This document shows positions 1-6,773 of a stretch of 27,217 nt of DNA, one piece after another. A model generated the notes under the pieces. The model was not told the DNA's origin and did no database searches. It was given only the letters and a program-made list of their open reading frames with translations. The translations under genes were made by a program, and so were the position numbers. Source of the stretch: Scatosoma sp045632625 (GTDB lineage: Bacteria; Bacillota; Clostridia; Christensenellales; Borkfalkiaceae); assembly GCA_045632625.1 (NCBI GenBank), contig JAZQWZ010000150.1, forward strand, positions 1 to 27,217, read 5' to 3'. The first letter of the stretch is position 1. The number at the start of each line of letters is the position of its first letter.

Positions 1-483
1 GGCAAAACTGCACTTGCTCAAAAGTTGCTCGAAAAATATAAATACCCATATCTCTCAATCGACCACCTTAAAATGGGGTTGATTCGTAGCGGAAACACCA
101 AACTCACTCCAATGAGCGACGATAAGGATTTAACCGCATACTTATGGCCGATTGTTCGTGAAATGATTAAAACTGCTATCGAAAACAAGCAGAACTTAAT
201 TGTCGAAGGTTGCTATATTCCGTTCGATTGGCAAAAGGACTTTGAGCATGAATATCTTGAAAATATCAAATATTACTGTCTGGTAATGAGCGAGAAATAT
301 ATCAGAAATCACTTCGCGGACATAAAGAAATATGCAAATGTGATTGAAAATCGCTTGGATGATGAATGCTGCACGATGGAAAGCGTATTAGAAGATAATG
401 CAAAAGTGTTATCCCTTGCACAAAAGCACAATGTGAACTATATACTCATTGAAGATGAATATGAAATCTGTATTGACTTATAA
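1..483 (+). CDS. P-loop nucleotide kinase-like protein, 5' end cut off
   Basis: The open frame already runs at base 1 and its first visible residues are GKT, the end of a Walker A loop, so the true start lies upstream of the window. It ends at TAA 481-483. The visible 160 residues fit a small P-loop kinase or zeta-toxin-like fold: Walker A, then a DHL segment (SIDHLKMGLIR) where such kinases bind substrate, then a hydrophobic strand (NLIVEGCYI) in the Walker B-like position. The substrate cannot be told; a small-molecule or nucleotide kinase is the inference. The gene is AT-rich (about 37% GC by hand count of several lines) compared with the core genes and points toward a convergent regulator-like gene, which suggests accessory origin. 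Confidence 0.7.
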   Translation, partial: GKTALAQKLLEKYKYPYLSIDHLKMGLIRSGNTKLTPMSDDKDLTAYLWPIVREMIKTAIENKQNLIVEGCYIPFDWQKDFEHEYLENIKYYCLVMSEKYIRNHFADIKKYANVIENRLDDECCTMESVLEDNAKVLSLAQKHNVNYILIEDEYEICIDL

Positions 484-514
484 TTGTGATATATTAGATG
501 ATAGAAAAAAGAAA

Positions 515-542
515 GGGCTGACGGAAGTTAAACCGTCAGCCC
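515..542. terminator. Hairpin terminator between convergent genes
   Basis: A perfect 10-bp stem, GGGCTGACGG (515-524) with CCGTCAGCCC (533-542), encloses an 8-nt loop. Read on the minus strand it is followed by a T-rich run (TTTCTTTTTTC), so it best serves the helix-turn-helix gene. On the plus strand the tail is weaker (TCAAATTTT) but could still stop the kinase transcript. Confidence 0.75.
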
Positions 543-585
543 TCAAATTTTGCTACGCAGTAATCAAAGAAATTGAAATTGAAAT

Positions 586-1242
586 TTATTCTTTATTGAG
601 CCCTTGTAAAATGCCGTCTTTAACTTCTCTAATTGTTGGTGCCCAGTTGGATTTATTGCTTGCCTCTAAAGATTTGATGAATTCGTAAGCATGTTGGGTT
701 GTTGGGAATTGTAAACACATAGAGAAATAGGGGGTAATGCTAACAGGATTACCTGAAATACTTTTTTGAAGATATAAATTATTTAAAATTTCAATAATGT
801 AAAAGGTATCGGGGAGTACGCCCCTTTTATAATCGCTTTGGTTTATTTCTATAATTTTATCGGCATTAAAAAAGGTTCTATAATCATTCTTATAAGAGAT
901 TATACGTTTTCCTAATAACTTTTTCCTTTTTCTATAAAGGAATGCAGGGTTTCTTTTTGTGCCTAATAATTCCGCTAATTCTCTATCAGAAATATTTGGA
1001 TTTCTATCTACAATTTTCAGTAGCAGTTGTTCTTCCTCAAACGGCATTTTCTTTGGATGATTCATGTTTTTCCGTGAAAGCTTTGGTTCTAAACTCGATA
1101 GAGTGCCGTTATATTGTTTTGCCCATCTGTAAATGGTTGTACGGGTGATATGATATTCAATTTCAAGAACTTTAAGAGATTCTCCTTTTTTATAGCGTAA
1201 TACGCATTCTTCCTTTTTTTCGATGGGCAAGTTGTTAATCAT
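586..1242 (-). CDS. Double helix-turn-helix protein, transposase-like N-terminus
   Basis: A 218-residue protein. Residues about 5-45 form a helix-turn-helix of the kind found at the N-terminus of IS3/IS630-type transposases (YHITRTTIYRWAKQYNG). Residues about 65-105 look like a second one (ISDRELAELLGTKRN). The remaining ~115 residues show no DDE catalytic residues and match no family I recognise. It is therefore either a domesticated or truncated transposase DNA-binding part, or a regulator. The start is set by AAGGAG at 1247-1252, 4 nt before ATG 1242. GC is about 30%, far below the rest of the window. Only 15 nt separate the start from the tRNA-Pro terminator, so no separate promoter is visible. 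Confidence 0.7.
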   Translation of the reverse strand: MINNLPIEKKEECVLRYKKGESLKVLEIEYHITRTTIYRWAKQYNGTLSSLEPKLSRKNMNHPKKMPFEEEQLLLKIVDRNPNISDRELAELLGTKRNPAFLYRKRKKLLGKRIISYKNDYRTFFNADKIIEINQSDYKRGVLPDTFYIIEILNNLYLQKSISGNPVSITPYFSMCLQFPTTQHAYEFIKSLEASNKSNWAPTIREVKDGILQGLNKE

Positions 1243-1257
1243 AATACTCCTTAAATT

Positions 1258-1289
1258 AAAAACCGCAAGGTTGTATCCTTGCGGTTTTT
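1258..1289 (-). terminator. Terminator of tRNA-Pro
   Basis: The stem is 13 bp, AAAAACCGCAAGG with CCTTGCGGTTTTT, around a 6-nt loop (1271-1276). On the minus strand it ends in TTTTTAATTT. It lies just downstream of the tRNA-Pro 3' end and directly before the ribosome binding site of the helix-turn-helix gene. A second copy of AAAACCGC at 1298-1305 (plus strand) gives a competing partner for the 1281-1288 arm. Confidence 0.88.
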
Positions 1290-1311
1290 AGTGCGGTAAA
1301 ACCGCTATTTT

Positions 1312-1387
1312 TGGTCGAGGCGACGGGGATCGAACCCACGACCTTCGCGTCCCGAACGCGACGCGCTACCAGCTGCGCTACGCCTCG
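1312..1387 (-). tRNA. tRNA-Pro (anticodon CGG)
   Basis: The minus strand folds as a full cloverleaf. The acceptor stem is CGAGGCG with CGCCTCG, and the discriminator is A. The anticodon stem TCGCG/CGCGA carries the loop TTCGGGA, which gives anticodon CGG. The T-arm contains GGTTCGATCCC-type bases. The 3' CCA is encoded (1312-1314). It is driven by a perfect consensus promoter about 200 nt upstream and stopped by the hairpin at 1258-1289. Confidence 0.96.
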
Positions 1388-1594
1388 ATTTTTCAGTTTT
1401 TTATCTATTTTCGTAAGTGGTCAAACATGTGGTCAAGCCACTTATTTCGAACGTTTTTTAGAAAAGTGTACCGCCCGAATTGTTAGGTTTTTCAAGGGGT
1501 TTAGCGATTTTCAAAAATCACTGCTTCAAGACCGGTGGCGGTGTCCCGAATATAACGGACTACCAACCGTGTAAACTTTGATAAACAATTCACA
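1388..1594 (-). other. Unassigned transcribed leader upstream of tRNA-Pro
   Basis: Between the predicted start of transcription (near 1594) and the tRNA lie about 200 nt with no convincing gene. On the minus strand it shows small hairpins: ACGG/CCGT around 1557-1572, ACCG/CGGT near 1531-1542, GTGATTTT/AAAATCGC at 1504-1521, and TAAGTGG/CCACTTA at 1414-1444. It may be only a 5' leader removed from the tRNA, a small RNA, or the scar of an integrated element. The sequence does not decide among these. Confidence 0.4.
1417..1440. repeat. Two tandem 12-bp units containing GTGGTCAA
   Basis: GTGGTCAA occurs at 1417-1424 and again at 1429-1436, in phase with a 12-bp unit. On the minus strand this reads TTGACCAC twice and could encode LTTCLTT followed by YENR and a stop, within an open stretch of under 20 codons. 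The arms 1414-1420 and 1438-1444 also pair as a 7-bp hairpin around it. Confidence 0.6.
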
Positions 1595-1665
1595 ACCGAT
1601 ATTATAACAAAATCAAGTAAAATTGTCAATTCTTTTTCACTGCCATTTCAACGATTTTCAAAAAT
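1505..1665. repeat. Separated 14-bp direct repeat CGATTTTCAAAAAT
   Basis: The same 14 bases occur at 1505-1518 and 1652-1665, 147 bp apart. One copy is inside the tRNA-Pro leader and the other lies just past the nadE terminator stem. The repeat flanks the tRNA-Pro promoter. It is AT-rich, so chance cannot be excluded. Confidence 0.45.
1601..1629 (-). promoter_or_regulatory. Consensus sigma-A promoter for tRNA-Pro
   Basis: On the minus strand, TTGACA (1629-1624), a 17-nt spacer and TATAAT (1606-1601) match the consensus in all twelve positions. Transcription would start near 1594 and run toward tRNA-Pro. Confidence 0.9.
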
Positions 1666-1666
1666 A

Positions 1667-1694
1667 AACACTTCCCAAATGATAGGGAAGTGTT
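1667..1694 (-). terminator. Terminator after nadE
   Basis: A 10-bp stem, AACACTTCCC with GGGAAGTGTT, surrounds an 8-nt loop (1677-1684). On the minus strand it is followed by TTATTTTTG. It lies about 12 nt downstream of the nadE stop and closes the glnA-nadE unit. Confidence 0.85.
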
Positions 1695-1705
1695 GTATGC
1701 ATCTT

Positions 1706-2440
1706 TTACGACTCGAATTCAAAACAAGGGATAGGTTTCAGCTTAAACGCATTGCATGTATGCAAACGATCGATTTTCTCTTTCCATTCTTCGTTTACGT
1801 ACACGCCCTCGCGTATATATCTATCTAAATCGGCGTACGTAAACCCAAGATTATCCTCGTCCGTCTTGCCCGAAAGTCCATCGGACGGCACCTTTTCCAC
1901 TAAATTTTCAGGTAATCCCAAATAATGCCCGATTGCCTTTACTTCCTGCACCGTCAGCTTCCCAAGCGGGGAAAAATCCCCGGCGGCATCACCATAACGA
2001 GTAGAATAACCCACCCAGTCTTCCGACAAATTGCATGTATTCGCCACACGTCCGTTCAACGATTGCGACAGGGCATACAGTGTAGCCATACGTACGCGTG
2101 GGGGCAAATTAACAACGGCTTGGCGGCTAAGTGAAACGCCAGCATTTTGCACGCTTTCCATCACTCCGTCAACCGCTTGTTTCACGTTGCAAACATAAAA
2201 CGGGATACCCAGGTATGCGACGAGTTGTTTGGAACAGTCAATATCGCTTTGTTCGCCGTTGGGCATTAAAACCCCGATAACGCGTTCTTTTCCAAGCGCT
2301 TTTGCGCACAAAGCAGCGACCACGCTCGAATCCTTCCCGCCCGAAATCCCGATCACGGCATTGCAGCCTTTTCCGTTTTCGTCAAACCAGTTTCTAATCC
2401 ATTCAACGGCACTTTCCGTCGCTCTTTTTACGTCAAACAT
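1706..2440 (-). CDS. nadE: NAD synthetase, ammonia-dependent type
   Basis: NadE makes NAD from nicotinic acid adenine dinucleotide, ATP and ammonia, the last step of NAD synthesis in the cytosol. The 244-residue protein has the PP-loop SGGKDS at 33-38, the segment GYSTRYGDAAGDFSPLG at 144-160 and PSDGLSGKTDEDNLGF at 185-200, all typical of the family. There is no N-terminal glutaminase domain, so it should use free ammonia. I chose ATG at 2440 (MFDVKR), preceded by GGAG at 2453-2450 with a 9-nt gap. An upstream in-frame extension would overlap the end of the synthetase gene and has no family match. Only 4 nt separate it from the glnA stop, so the two are very likely cotranscribed and translationally coupled. 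Confidence 0.95.
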   Translation of the reverse strand: MFDVKRATESAVEWIRNWFDENGKGCNAVIGISGGKDSSVVAALCAKALGKERVIGVLMPNGEQSDIDCSKQLVAYLGIPFYVCNVKQAVDGVMESVQNAGVSLSRQAVVNLPPRVRMATLYALSQSLNGRVANTCNLSEDWVGYSTRYGDAAGDFSPLGKLTVQEVKAIGHYLGLPENLVEKVPSDGLSGKTDEDNLGFTYADLDRYIREGVYVNEEWKEKIDRLHTCNAFKLKPIPCFEFES

Positions 2441-2444
2441 TATT

Positions 2445-4535
2445 TCACACTCCAAACAATAAATCGCCGTACGTGGGTATCGGCCAGTATTCCGCGGATA
2501 CCAAAAGTTCCATTTCATCAGCGGCGATGCGCAATTTCTTCATACACGGTAACACTTTTTTCTTATAATAATTGCCAAGCTTCGTTACGTCGCTGATTTT
2601 TTCCATACTGCAAAGTGCCTTATCCAAGCGTTGCGCTTGTGCGTACGCCTCGCGCGTCCATTCGGAAATTTTAGCAAGCGTTTCTTCTTCGTATGAACAA
2701 TCCAAAGTCGCGGAAATCGTCTTTTTTGCAGTCAAAGTTTCAGCCAAAGCACGGCTGTACGCACTTGCGGCAGGCAAAATATCCTTCATTGCCATATCTA
2801 CCATCGTGCGCCCCTCGATATGAATGAGCTTGCAATAGCCTTGCATTAAAATTTCATAACGAGATAAAAGTTCGCGCTTAGTGAAAACTTTGTGCGTAGC
2901 AAACAGCACCACGTTCTTTTCCTTGATAAGATAGGGCAGTGCATCGGGCGTCGTTTTCAAGTTCAAAAGCCCGCGCTTATCCGCTTCCATGAGCCATTTA
3001 TAATCATAGCCGTTGCCGTTAAAAATAATACGCTTATGCTCGGCGATCACGCGTTTAATCAACTCATGCAAAGCCGTTTCAAAATTGCTTGAATTTTCAA
3101 GTTCGTCGGCAAACAATCGCAATTCTTCCGCAACCGCGGTATTCAAAACAGTATTCGACATAGAAACGGACGCTGACGAACCCAGCATACGGAACTCAAA
3201 CTTATTGCCCGTAAACGCGAACGGCGAAGTGCGGTTTCTATCCGTCGCATCTTTGGGGAATTTAGGCATAGTATGTACGCCGACGCGGAGTAATTCCTTT
3301 TCCTTCGCGCCGTACGGTTTATCGTTCTCAATCGCTTCCAAAATATCCGTCAACTCATCGCCAAGGAATATGGAAACAACGGCAGGCGGCGCTTCGTGTG
3401 CACCCAAACGGTGGTCGTTCCCAGCGGACGCAACGGAAACACGCAATAAATCTTGATATTCGTCAACCGCCTTAATAACAGCGCAAAGGAACAGCAAAAA
3501 TTGCGCGTTTTGATAGGGCGTTTCACCGGGCTCTAACAAGTTTACACCCGTATTTGTCGACATGGACCAGTTATTATGTTTACCGCTGCCATTCACACCC
3601 TCAAACGGCTTTTCGTGTAATAAGCACACCAAATTATGCTGTTTGGCAAGCCGTTGCATAATCTCCATCGTCAGCTGATTGTGGTCGGCTGCAATGTTGG
3701 TAGTGGTAAACACGGGCGCGAGCTCGTGTTGCGCGGGCGCAGCTTCATTATGTTCTGTTTTTGCCAGTACGCCAAGGCGCCAAAGCTCTTCGTCTAAATC
3801 ACGCATAAACGCCTGTACGCGCGGTTTCAAAACGCCGAAATAGTGGTCTTCCATCTCTTGACCCTTGGGCGGTTTTGCGCCGAACAAAGTGCGCCCCGTG
3901 AACAGCAAATCCTTGCGTTTGTTGAAAATATCCTTGTCCACCAAGAAATATTCCTGTTCAGGCCCAACCGTCGTTTTTACGGACGTAACGTCGTCGTTCC
4001 CAAACAGTTTCAAAATACGCATCGCTTGGCGGTTAATGGCTTCCATTGAACGCAAAAGCGGTGTTTTTTGGTCAAGTGCGTCGCCCGAATACGAGCAAAA
4101 TGCAGTAGGGATACATAAAACGCCGTCTTTAATAAACGCATAAGAAGTCGCGTCCCAGGCCGTGTAACCGCGTGCTTCAAAGGTGGCGCGCAAGCCGCCG
4201 GACGGGAAAGACGAGGCGTCGGGTTCGCCGCGCACCAACTCTTTGCCCGAAAAATCCATCATTACGCCGCCGTTTTTGTCGGGGGAAATAAAACTGTCGT
4301 GTTTTTCTGCGGTAATCCCCGTCATCGGTTGGAACCAGTGTGTAAAGTGCGTGGCACCGTTTTCCACCGCCCAATCTTTCATAGCGGCAGCTACTTCGTT
4401 CGCTACGGATAAATCCAAACTGCGCCCGTGCGCGATGGTGCGCTCCAACGCCTTATAGGTGTCGGGGGTGAGGCGAGCTTTCATTGCCTTGTCGTCAAAG
4501 ACCATACAGCCAAAATATTCCGATACGCATGTCAT
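2445..4535 (-). CDS. glnA: Type III glutamine synthetase
   Basis: This enzyme joins ammonia to glutamate using ATP, the entry step of nitrogen assimilation. At 696 residues it is far longer than type I enzymes (about 450) and fits type III (GlnN-like, about 700). Visible motifs are VGPEQEYF (190-197, metal-binding Glu), HNEAAPAQHE (262-271) and GVNGSGKHNNWS (313-324, nucleotide and substrate loop). The start is ATG 4535 (MTCVSEYF), with AAAGGAG at 4552-4546. A longer frame to 4598 lacks a ribosome site and would extend into the -10 box of the promoter. It is followed directly by nadE. A promoter with a palindrome at the start of transcription lies immediately upstream. Confidence 0.95.
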   Translation of the reverse strand: MTCVSEYFGCMVFDDKAMKARLTPDTYKALERTIAHGRSLDLSVANEVAAAMKDWAVENGATHFTHWFQPMTGITAEKHDSFISPDKNGGVMMDFSGKELVRGEPDASSFPSGGLRATFEARGYTAWDATSYAFIKDGVLCIPTAFCSYSGDALDQKTPLLRSMEAINRQAMRILKLFGNDDVTSVKTTVGPEQEYFLVDKDIFNKRKDLLFTGRTLFGAKPPKGQEMEDHYFGVLKPRVQAFMRDLDEELWRLGVLAKTEHNEAAPAQHELAPVFTTTNIAADHNQLTMEIMQRLAKQHNLVCLLHEKPFEGVNGSGKHNNWSMSTNTGVNLLEPGETPYQNAQFLLFLCAVIKAVDEYQDLLRVSVASAGNDHRLGAHEAPPAVVSIFLGDELTDILEAIENDKPYGAKEKELLRVGVHTMPKFPKDATDRNRTSPFAFTGNKFEFRMLGSSASVSMSNTVLNTAVAEELRLFADELENSSNFETALHELIKRVIAEHKRIIFNGNGYDYKWLMEADKRGLLNLKTTPDALPYLIKEKNVVLFATHKVFTKRELLSRYEILMQGYCKLIHIEGRTMVDMAMKDILPAASAYSRALAETLTAKKTISATLDCSYEEETLAKISEWTREAYAQAQRLDKALCSMEKISDVTKLGNYYKKKVLPCMKKLRIAADEMELLVSAEYWPIPTYGDLLFGV

Positions 4536-4569
4536 AATAAACGTTCTCCTTTGTATGCGCAATTTCGCA

Positions 4570-4615
4570 ATCGTAAATATACGATTATTATACTGCATTA
4601 CGGATGGAAAGTCAA
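4570..4615 (-). promoter_or_regulatory. glnA promoter with palindrome at the transcription start
   Basis: On the minus strand, TTGACT (4615-4610), 17 nt and TATAAT (4592-4587) form a near-perfect promoter. Directly after the -10 box is the palindrome ATCGTA-AATA-TACGAT (4570-4585), which covers the expected +1. It would suit a repressor site. It does not match the GlnR consensus TGTNA-N7-TNACA. The rest of the gap to 4746 is T-rich and shows nothing else clear. Confidence 0.85.
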
Positions 4616-4746
4616 CGATTTAAAGCATGTTGAAAAAATTTTAAACCACCTTTTTTCAAAAATTAAGGCGTTTTTTTGCGTTTTTCCACGTTTTTAACAC
4701 CCTTTTTTCAATTTTTGCAGAAAACTGCATTTTTCATAAAATCTTA

Positions 4747-5469
4747 TCACGGCTGTAATTCCGTCAAAAAATCATAATAGCGAACGGGCATATATCCACG
4801 CATTTGTTTGATGCGTTCCCGCGAAGGAATATTGACCGCAGAGTAATACGTTTTCCAAAGCGTTTGCCAGGCATGTTCGTCTTCGCTTAAAAAAATGTCG
4901 GCATTTTCCAAAGACGCTATGGCGGTGCGTTCGCCGTTAAAAATCACCGCTTTTTTGCGTTTAACATCGTGTATCACGAACGGAGTTTTCCCAAGCCGCG
5001 CGCAAAAATGCGGAGTAAGCAAATCACAAATATCATTATCGGGGGAAAAGGGTGCGTATAAAATGCCGCTTGCCGTTTCCGTAAAACGGATAAACCCGTG
5101 AAAGCGGTGAATTTCAAACCCCACGCGCTTGATACGCTGTACGGCGTCGAATACGTCGTCGAAAGCCAATGCTTCCCGAACAGGCTTTTTTGCTTGTGCT
5201 AAGCGCCGCACGTAAGTAAAAGCTACTTGTTCACTGTTGTTTTCGCCTGAACGCAAAAGATAAGAAATATCCCGCATAATGCGCGTATCAAAAGATAATA
5301 ATCGTGCACGCGCGCGTTGGGCTTTGTTTACATCTGTTTGCACGTAGATGGGCTCTTGCCCCAAAAGCAGTTGCGTTTTATCGCAGGCAAGCTGTGCGTT
5401 TGGATCGTTAAAAGCGCATACGAACGCTGTCAAAAAACCGTCGATAGTGCCATCGAAAAAGTAAATCAT
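4747..5469 (-). CDS. Probable DNA metabolism protein, TIGR03915/DUF4130 family
   Basis: This 240-residue protein fits the partner family of a DNA-repair-type radical SAM enzyme. The start YFFDGTIDGFLTAFVCAF and the C-terminal MRGYMPVRYYDFLTEL (about 222-237) are the conserved ends of that family. In some proteobacteria the same domain is fused to a uracil-DNA-glycosylase-like domain (established family knowledge), which points to a DNA lesion or base as substrate. No biochemical role is known to me. It follows the radical SAM gene by 26 nt on the same strand and has a purine-rich ribosome site (AAGGGGGG) in the gap. The pair is almost surely one transcript. Confidence 0.87.
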   Translation of the reverse strand: MIYFFDGTIDGFLTAFVCAFNDPNAQLACDKTQLLLGQEPIYVQTDVNKAQRARARLLSFDTRIMRDISYLLRSGENNSEQVAFTYVRRLAQAKKPVREALAFDDVFDAVQRIKRVGFEIHRFHGFIRFTETASGILYAPFSPDNDICDLLTPHFCARLGKTPFVIHDVKRKKAVIFNGERTAIASLENADIFLSEDEHAWQTLWKTYYSAVNIPSRERIKQMRGYMPVRYYDFLTELQP

Positions 5470-5471
5470 CG

Positions 5472-5483
5472 CATACCTGCCCC
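5472..5483 (-). repeat. Near-copy of the GGGGCAGGTACG motif
   Basis: The minus strand reads GGGGCAGGTATG, one mismatch from the 12-mer at 7689-7700. It overlaps the ribosome-site region of the DUF4130 gene. Confidence 0.5.
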
Positions 5484-5495
5484 CCTTGTTTTTTG

Positions 5496-6767
5496 TTATA
5501 GCTGTCCTGTCAGCGCCATCAAGGCATTTTCGCGGCTAGATAGCATCGTAAACATATCCAGTTGCGTAGCGCTTTCCTGCGTTTCTGTTTCTACCAATAA
5601 ACCGCGGATATCGTTTTCTTGCTTTGCACCCAAAAACTTGCCGTTGCAGGTAATAAAGTGCTTGGCGCGCTTTAACGCTACGCGCATTTTGATTAGGTCT
5701 TCAAAGGTTAATTTTGTGTATCGCCGCGCTTGCAAAATCTTTTGTGCGTTTTTCCCGCCAATCCCTGGTACTCGCAATAGATTTTCTAACGGCGCTTTAT
5801 TGATTTCTATGGGGAAAAGATGTAAATTGCGCAATGCCCAAGCGCATTTCGGGTCAAGCTCTAAGGATAAATCTTCGTTTTCGTTAAGCAATTCTTCTAC
5901 GGAAAACCCGTAAAAGCGTAACAGCCAGTCGGCTTGATATAAGCGGTGCTCTTTCAGTTGCCCTGTGCCAACGTTGGGCAAAAGCGCGTCACGCACCACG
6001 GGTACGTAGGAAGAATAGTACACGCGCTTTAATTGCATGTTGCGGTATAACGCTTGGCTTAACCGTAAAATTTGTCCGTCTTTTTCGGGTGACGCCCCCA
6101 CGATCATTTGTGTGGTTTGACCAGCGGGCAAAAAATAACCTCGTACCTGCCCCTTGCGTTTTTCTTCCATAAACTGTATTTTTTCCGTTTGTAGAGTGCG
6201 CATCGGGACAAGCAAACTTTGCTTGCTCTTCTGAGGTGCAAGCAATTTTAAGCTTTGCTCGGAAGGCAATTCCACGTTGTAACTCATGCGGTCGGCGTAT
6301 CTTGCAGCTTCGCTGTTTAAAGCCGCGTCCGCACGCGGAATGCCCTTTAAATGTATGTATCCGTGAAAACCGTATTCCGTCCGCAATTTTTTCACAACCA
6401 ACAACAAACGCTCCATGGTGTAGTTGGGATTTATATGCACGGCGGACGATAAAAATAATCCTTCAATATAATTGCGCTTGTAAAAATCCATTGTCAGCTC
6501 ACAAATTTCTTCGGAGGTAGCGCTCGCGCGCGGGACGTCCGCGCTACTGCGGTTGGGGCAGTATTTACAATCGTAGATACAATCATTGCTGAGCAAAATC
6601 TTCAAAAGCGATATGCACCGTCCGTCAGGCGTAAACGAATGGCAACAACCAGAGATATAACCGTTGCCGATACCGCCTGCGTTTTTGCGTGCACTTCCCG
6701 ACGACGAACACGATACGTCGTATTTGGCACTTTCTGTTAAGATTCTTAATCTTTCTGCGCTAATCAT
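5496..6767 (-). CDS. Putative DNA modification/repair radical SAM protein, TIGR03916 family
   Basis: A 423-residue radical SAM enzyme. Cys63, Cys67 and Cys70 (CIYDCKYC) form the CX3CX2C site for the 4Fe-4S cluster. The preceding segment (AKYDVSCSSSGS) is characteristic of this family. Residues about 328-348 (LLRVPGIGGKNAQKIL) are a helix-hairpin-helix, a non-specific DNA-binding motif. Together these support a reaction on DNA, probably repair or modification; the substrate is unknown. ATG 6767 fits the usual family N-terminus, but there is no Shine-Dalgarno and the -10 box lies 6 nt upstream, so the message appears leaderless. The linked DUF4130 gene follows. Confidence 0.92.
   Translation of the reverse strand: MISAERLRILTESAKYDVSCSSSGSARKNAGGIGNGYISGCCHSFTPDGRCISLLKILLSNDCIYDCKYCPNRSSADVPRASATSEEICELTMDFYKRNYIEGLFLSSAVHINPNYTMERLLLVVKKLRTEYGFHGYIHLKGIPRADAALNSEAARYADRMSYNVELPSEQSLKLLAPQKSKQSLLVPMRTLQTEKIQFMEEKRKGQVRGYFLPAGQTTQMIVGASPEKDGQILRLSQALYRNMQLKRVYYSSYVPVVRDALLPNVGTGQLKEHRLYQADWLLRFYGFSVEELLNENEDLSLELDPKCAWALRNLHLFPIEINKAPLENLLRVPGIGGKNAQKILQARRYTKLTFEDLIKMRVALKRAKHFITCNGKFLGAKQENDIRGLLVETETQESATQLDMFTMLSSRENALMALTGQL
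6142..6153 (-). repeat. Exact copy of GGGGCAGGTACG inside the radical SAM gene
   Basis: The 12-mer is read here as codons for GQVR (preceded by KRK). That is a different frame from the copy in the dnaD-like gene, so the identity is at the DNA level. Confidence 0.65.
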
Positions 6768-6773
6768 ATCTTC

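Noticed and set aside
449..688. Short plus-strand open frame overlapping the kinase end and the terminator
   Set aside because: It crosses the hairpin and overlaps the helix-turn-helix gene on the opposite strand. There is no ribosome site or family resemblance.
1526..1560. Second, decayed tRNA or a riboswitch in the tRNA-Pro leader
   Set aside because: A GGTTGGTAG-like D-arm fragment and a CCGCCA-like end are present, but no T-loop or cloverleaf can be drawn, and no known riboswitch core is recognised.
1311..1574. Open frame beginning VEATGIEPTTFAS on the plus strand
   Set aside because: Its first part is the complement of tRNA-Pro. This peptide is a familiar artefact of reading across tRNA genes, and there is no ribosome site.
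4716..4729. Small hairpin TGCAG-AAAA-CTGCA after the DUF4130 gene as its terminator
   Set aside because: The stem is 5 bp, and on the relevant minus strand it is followed by A residues, not T residues.
4536..4746. GlnR-type operator upstream of glnA
   Set aside because: No TGTNA-N7-TNACA pair was found. The palindrome present has a different sequence.
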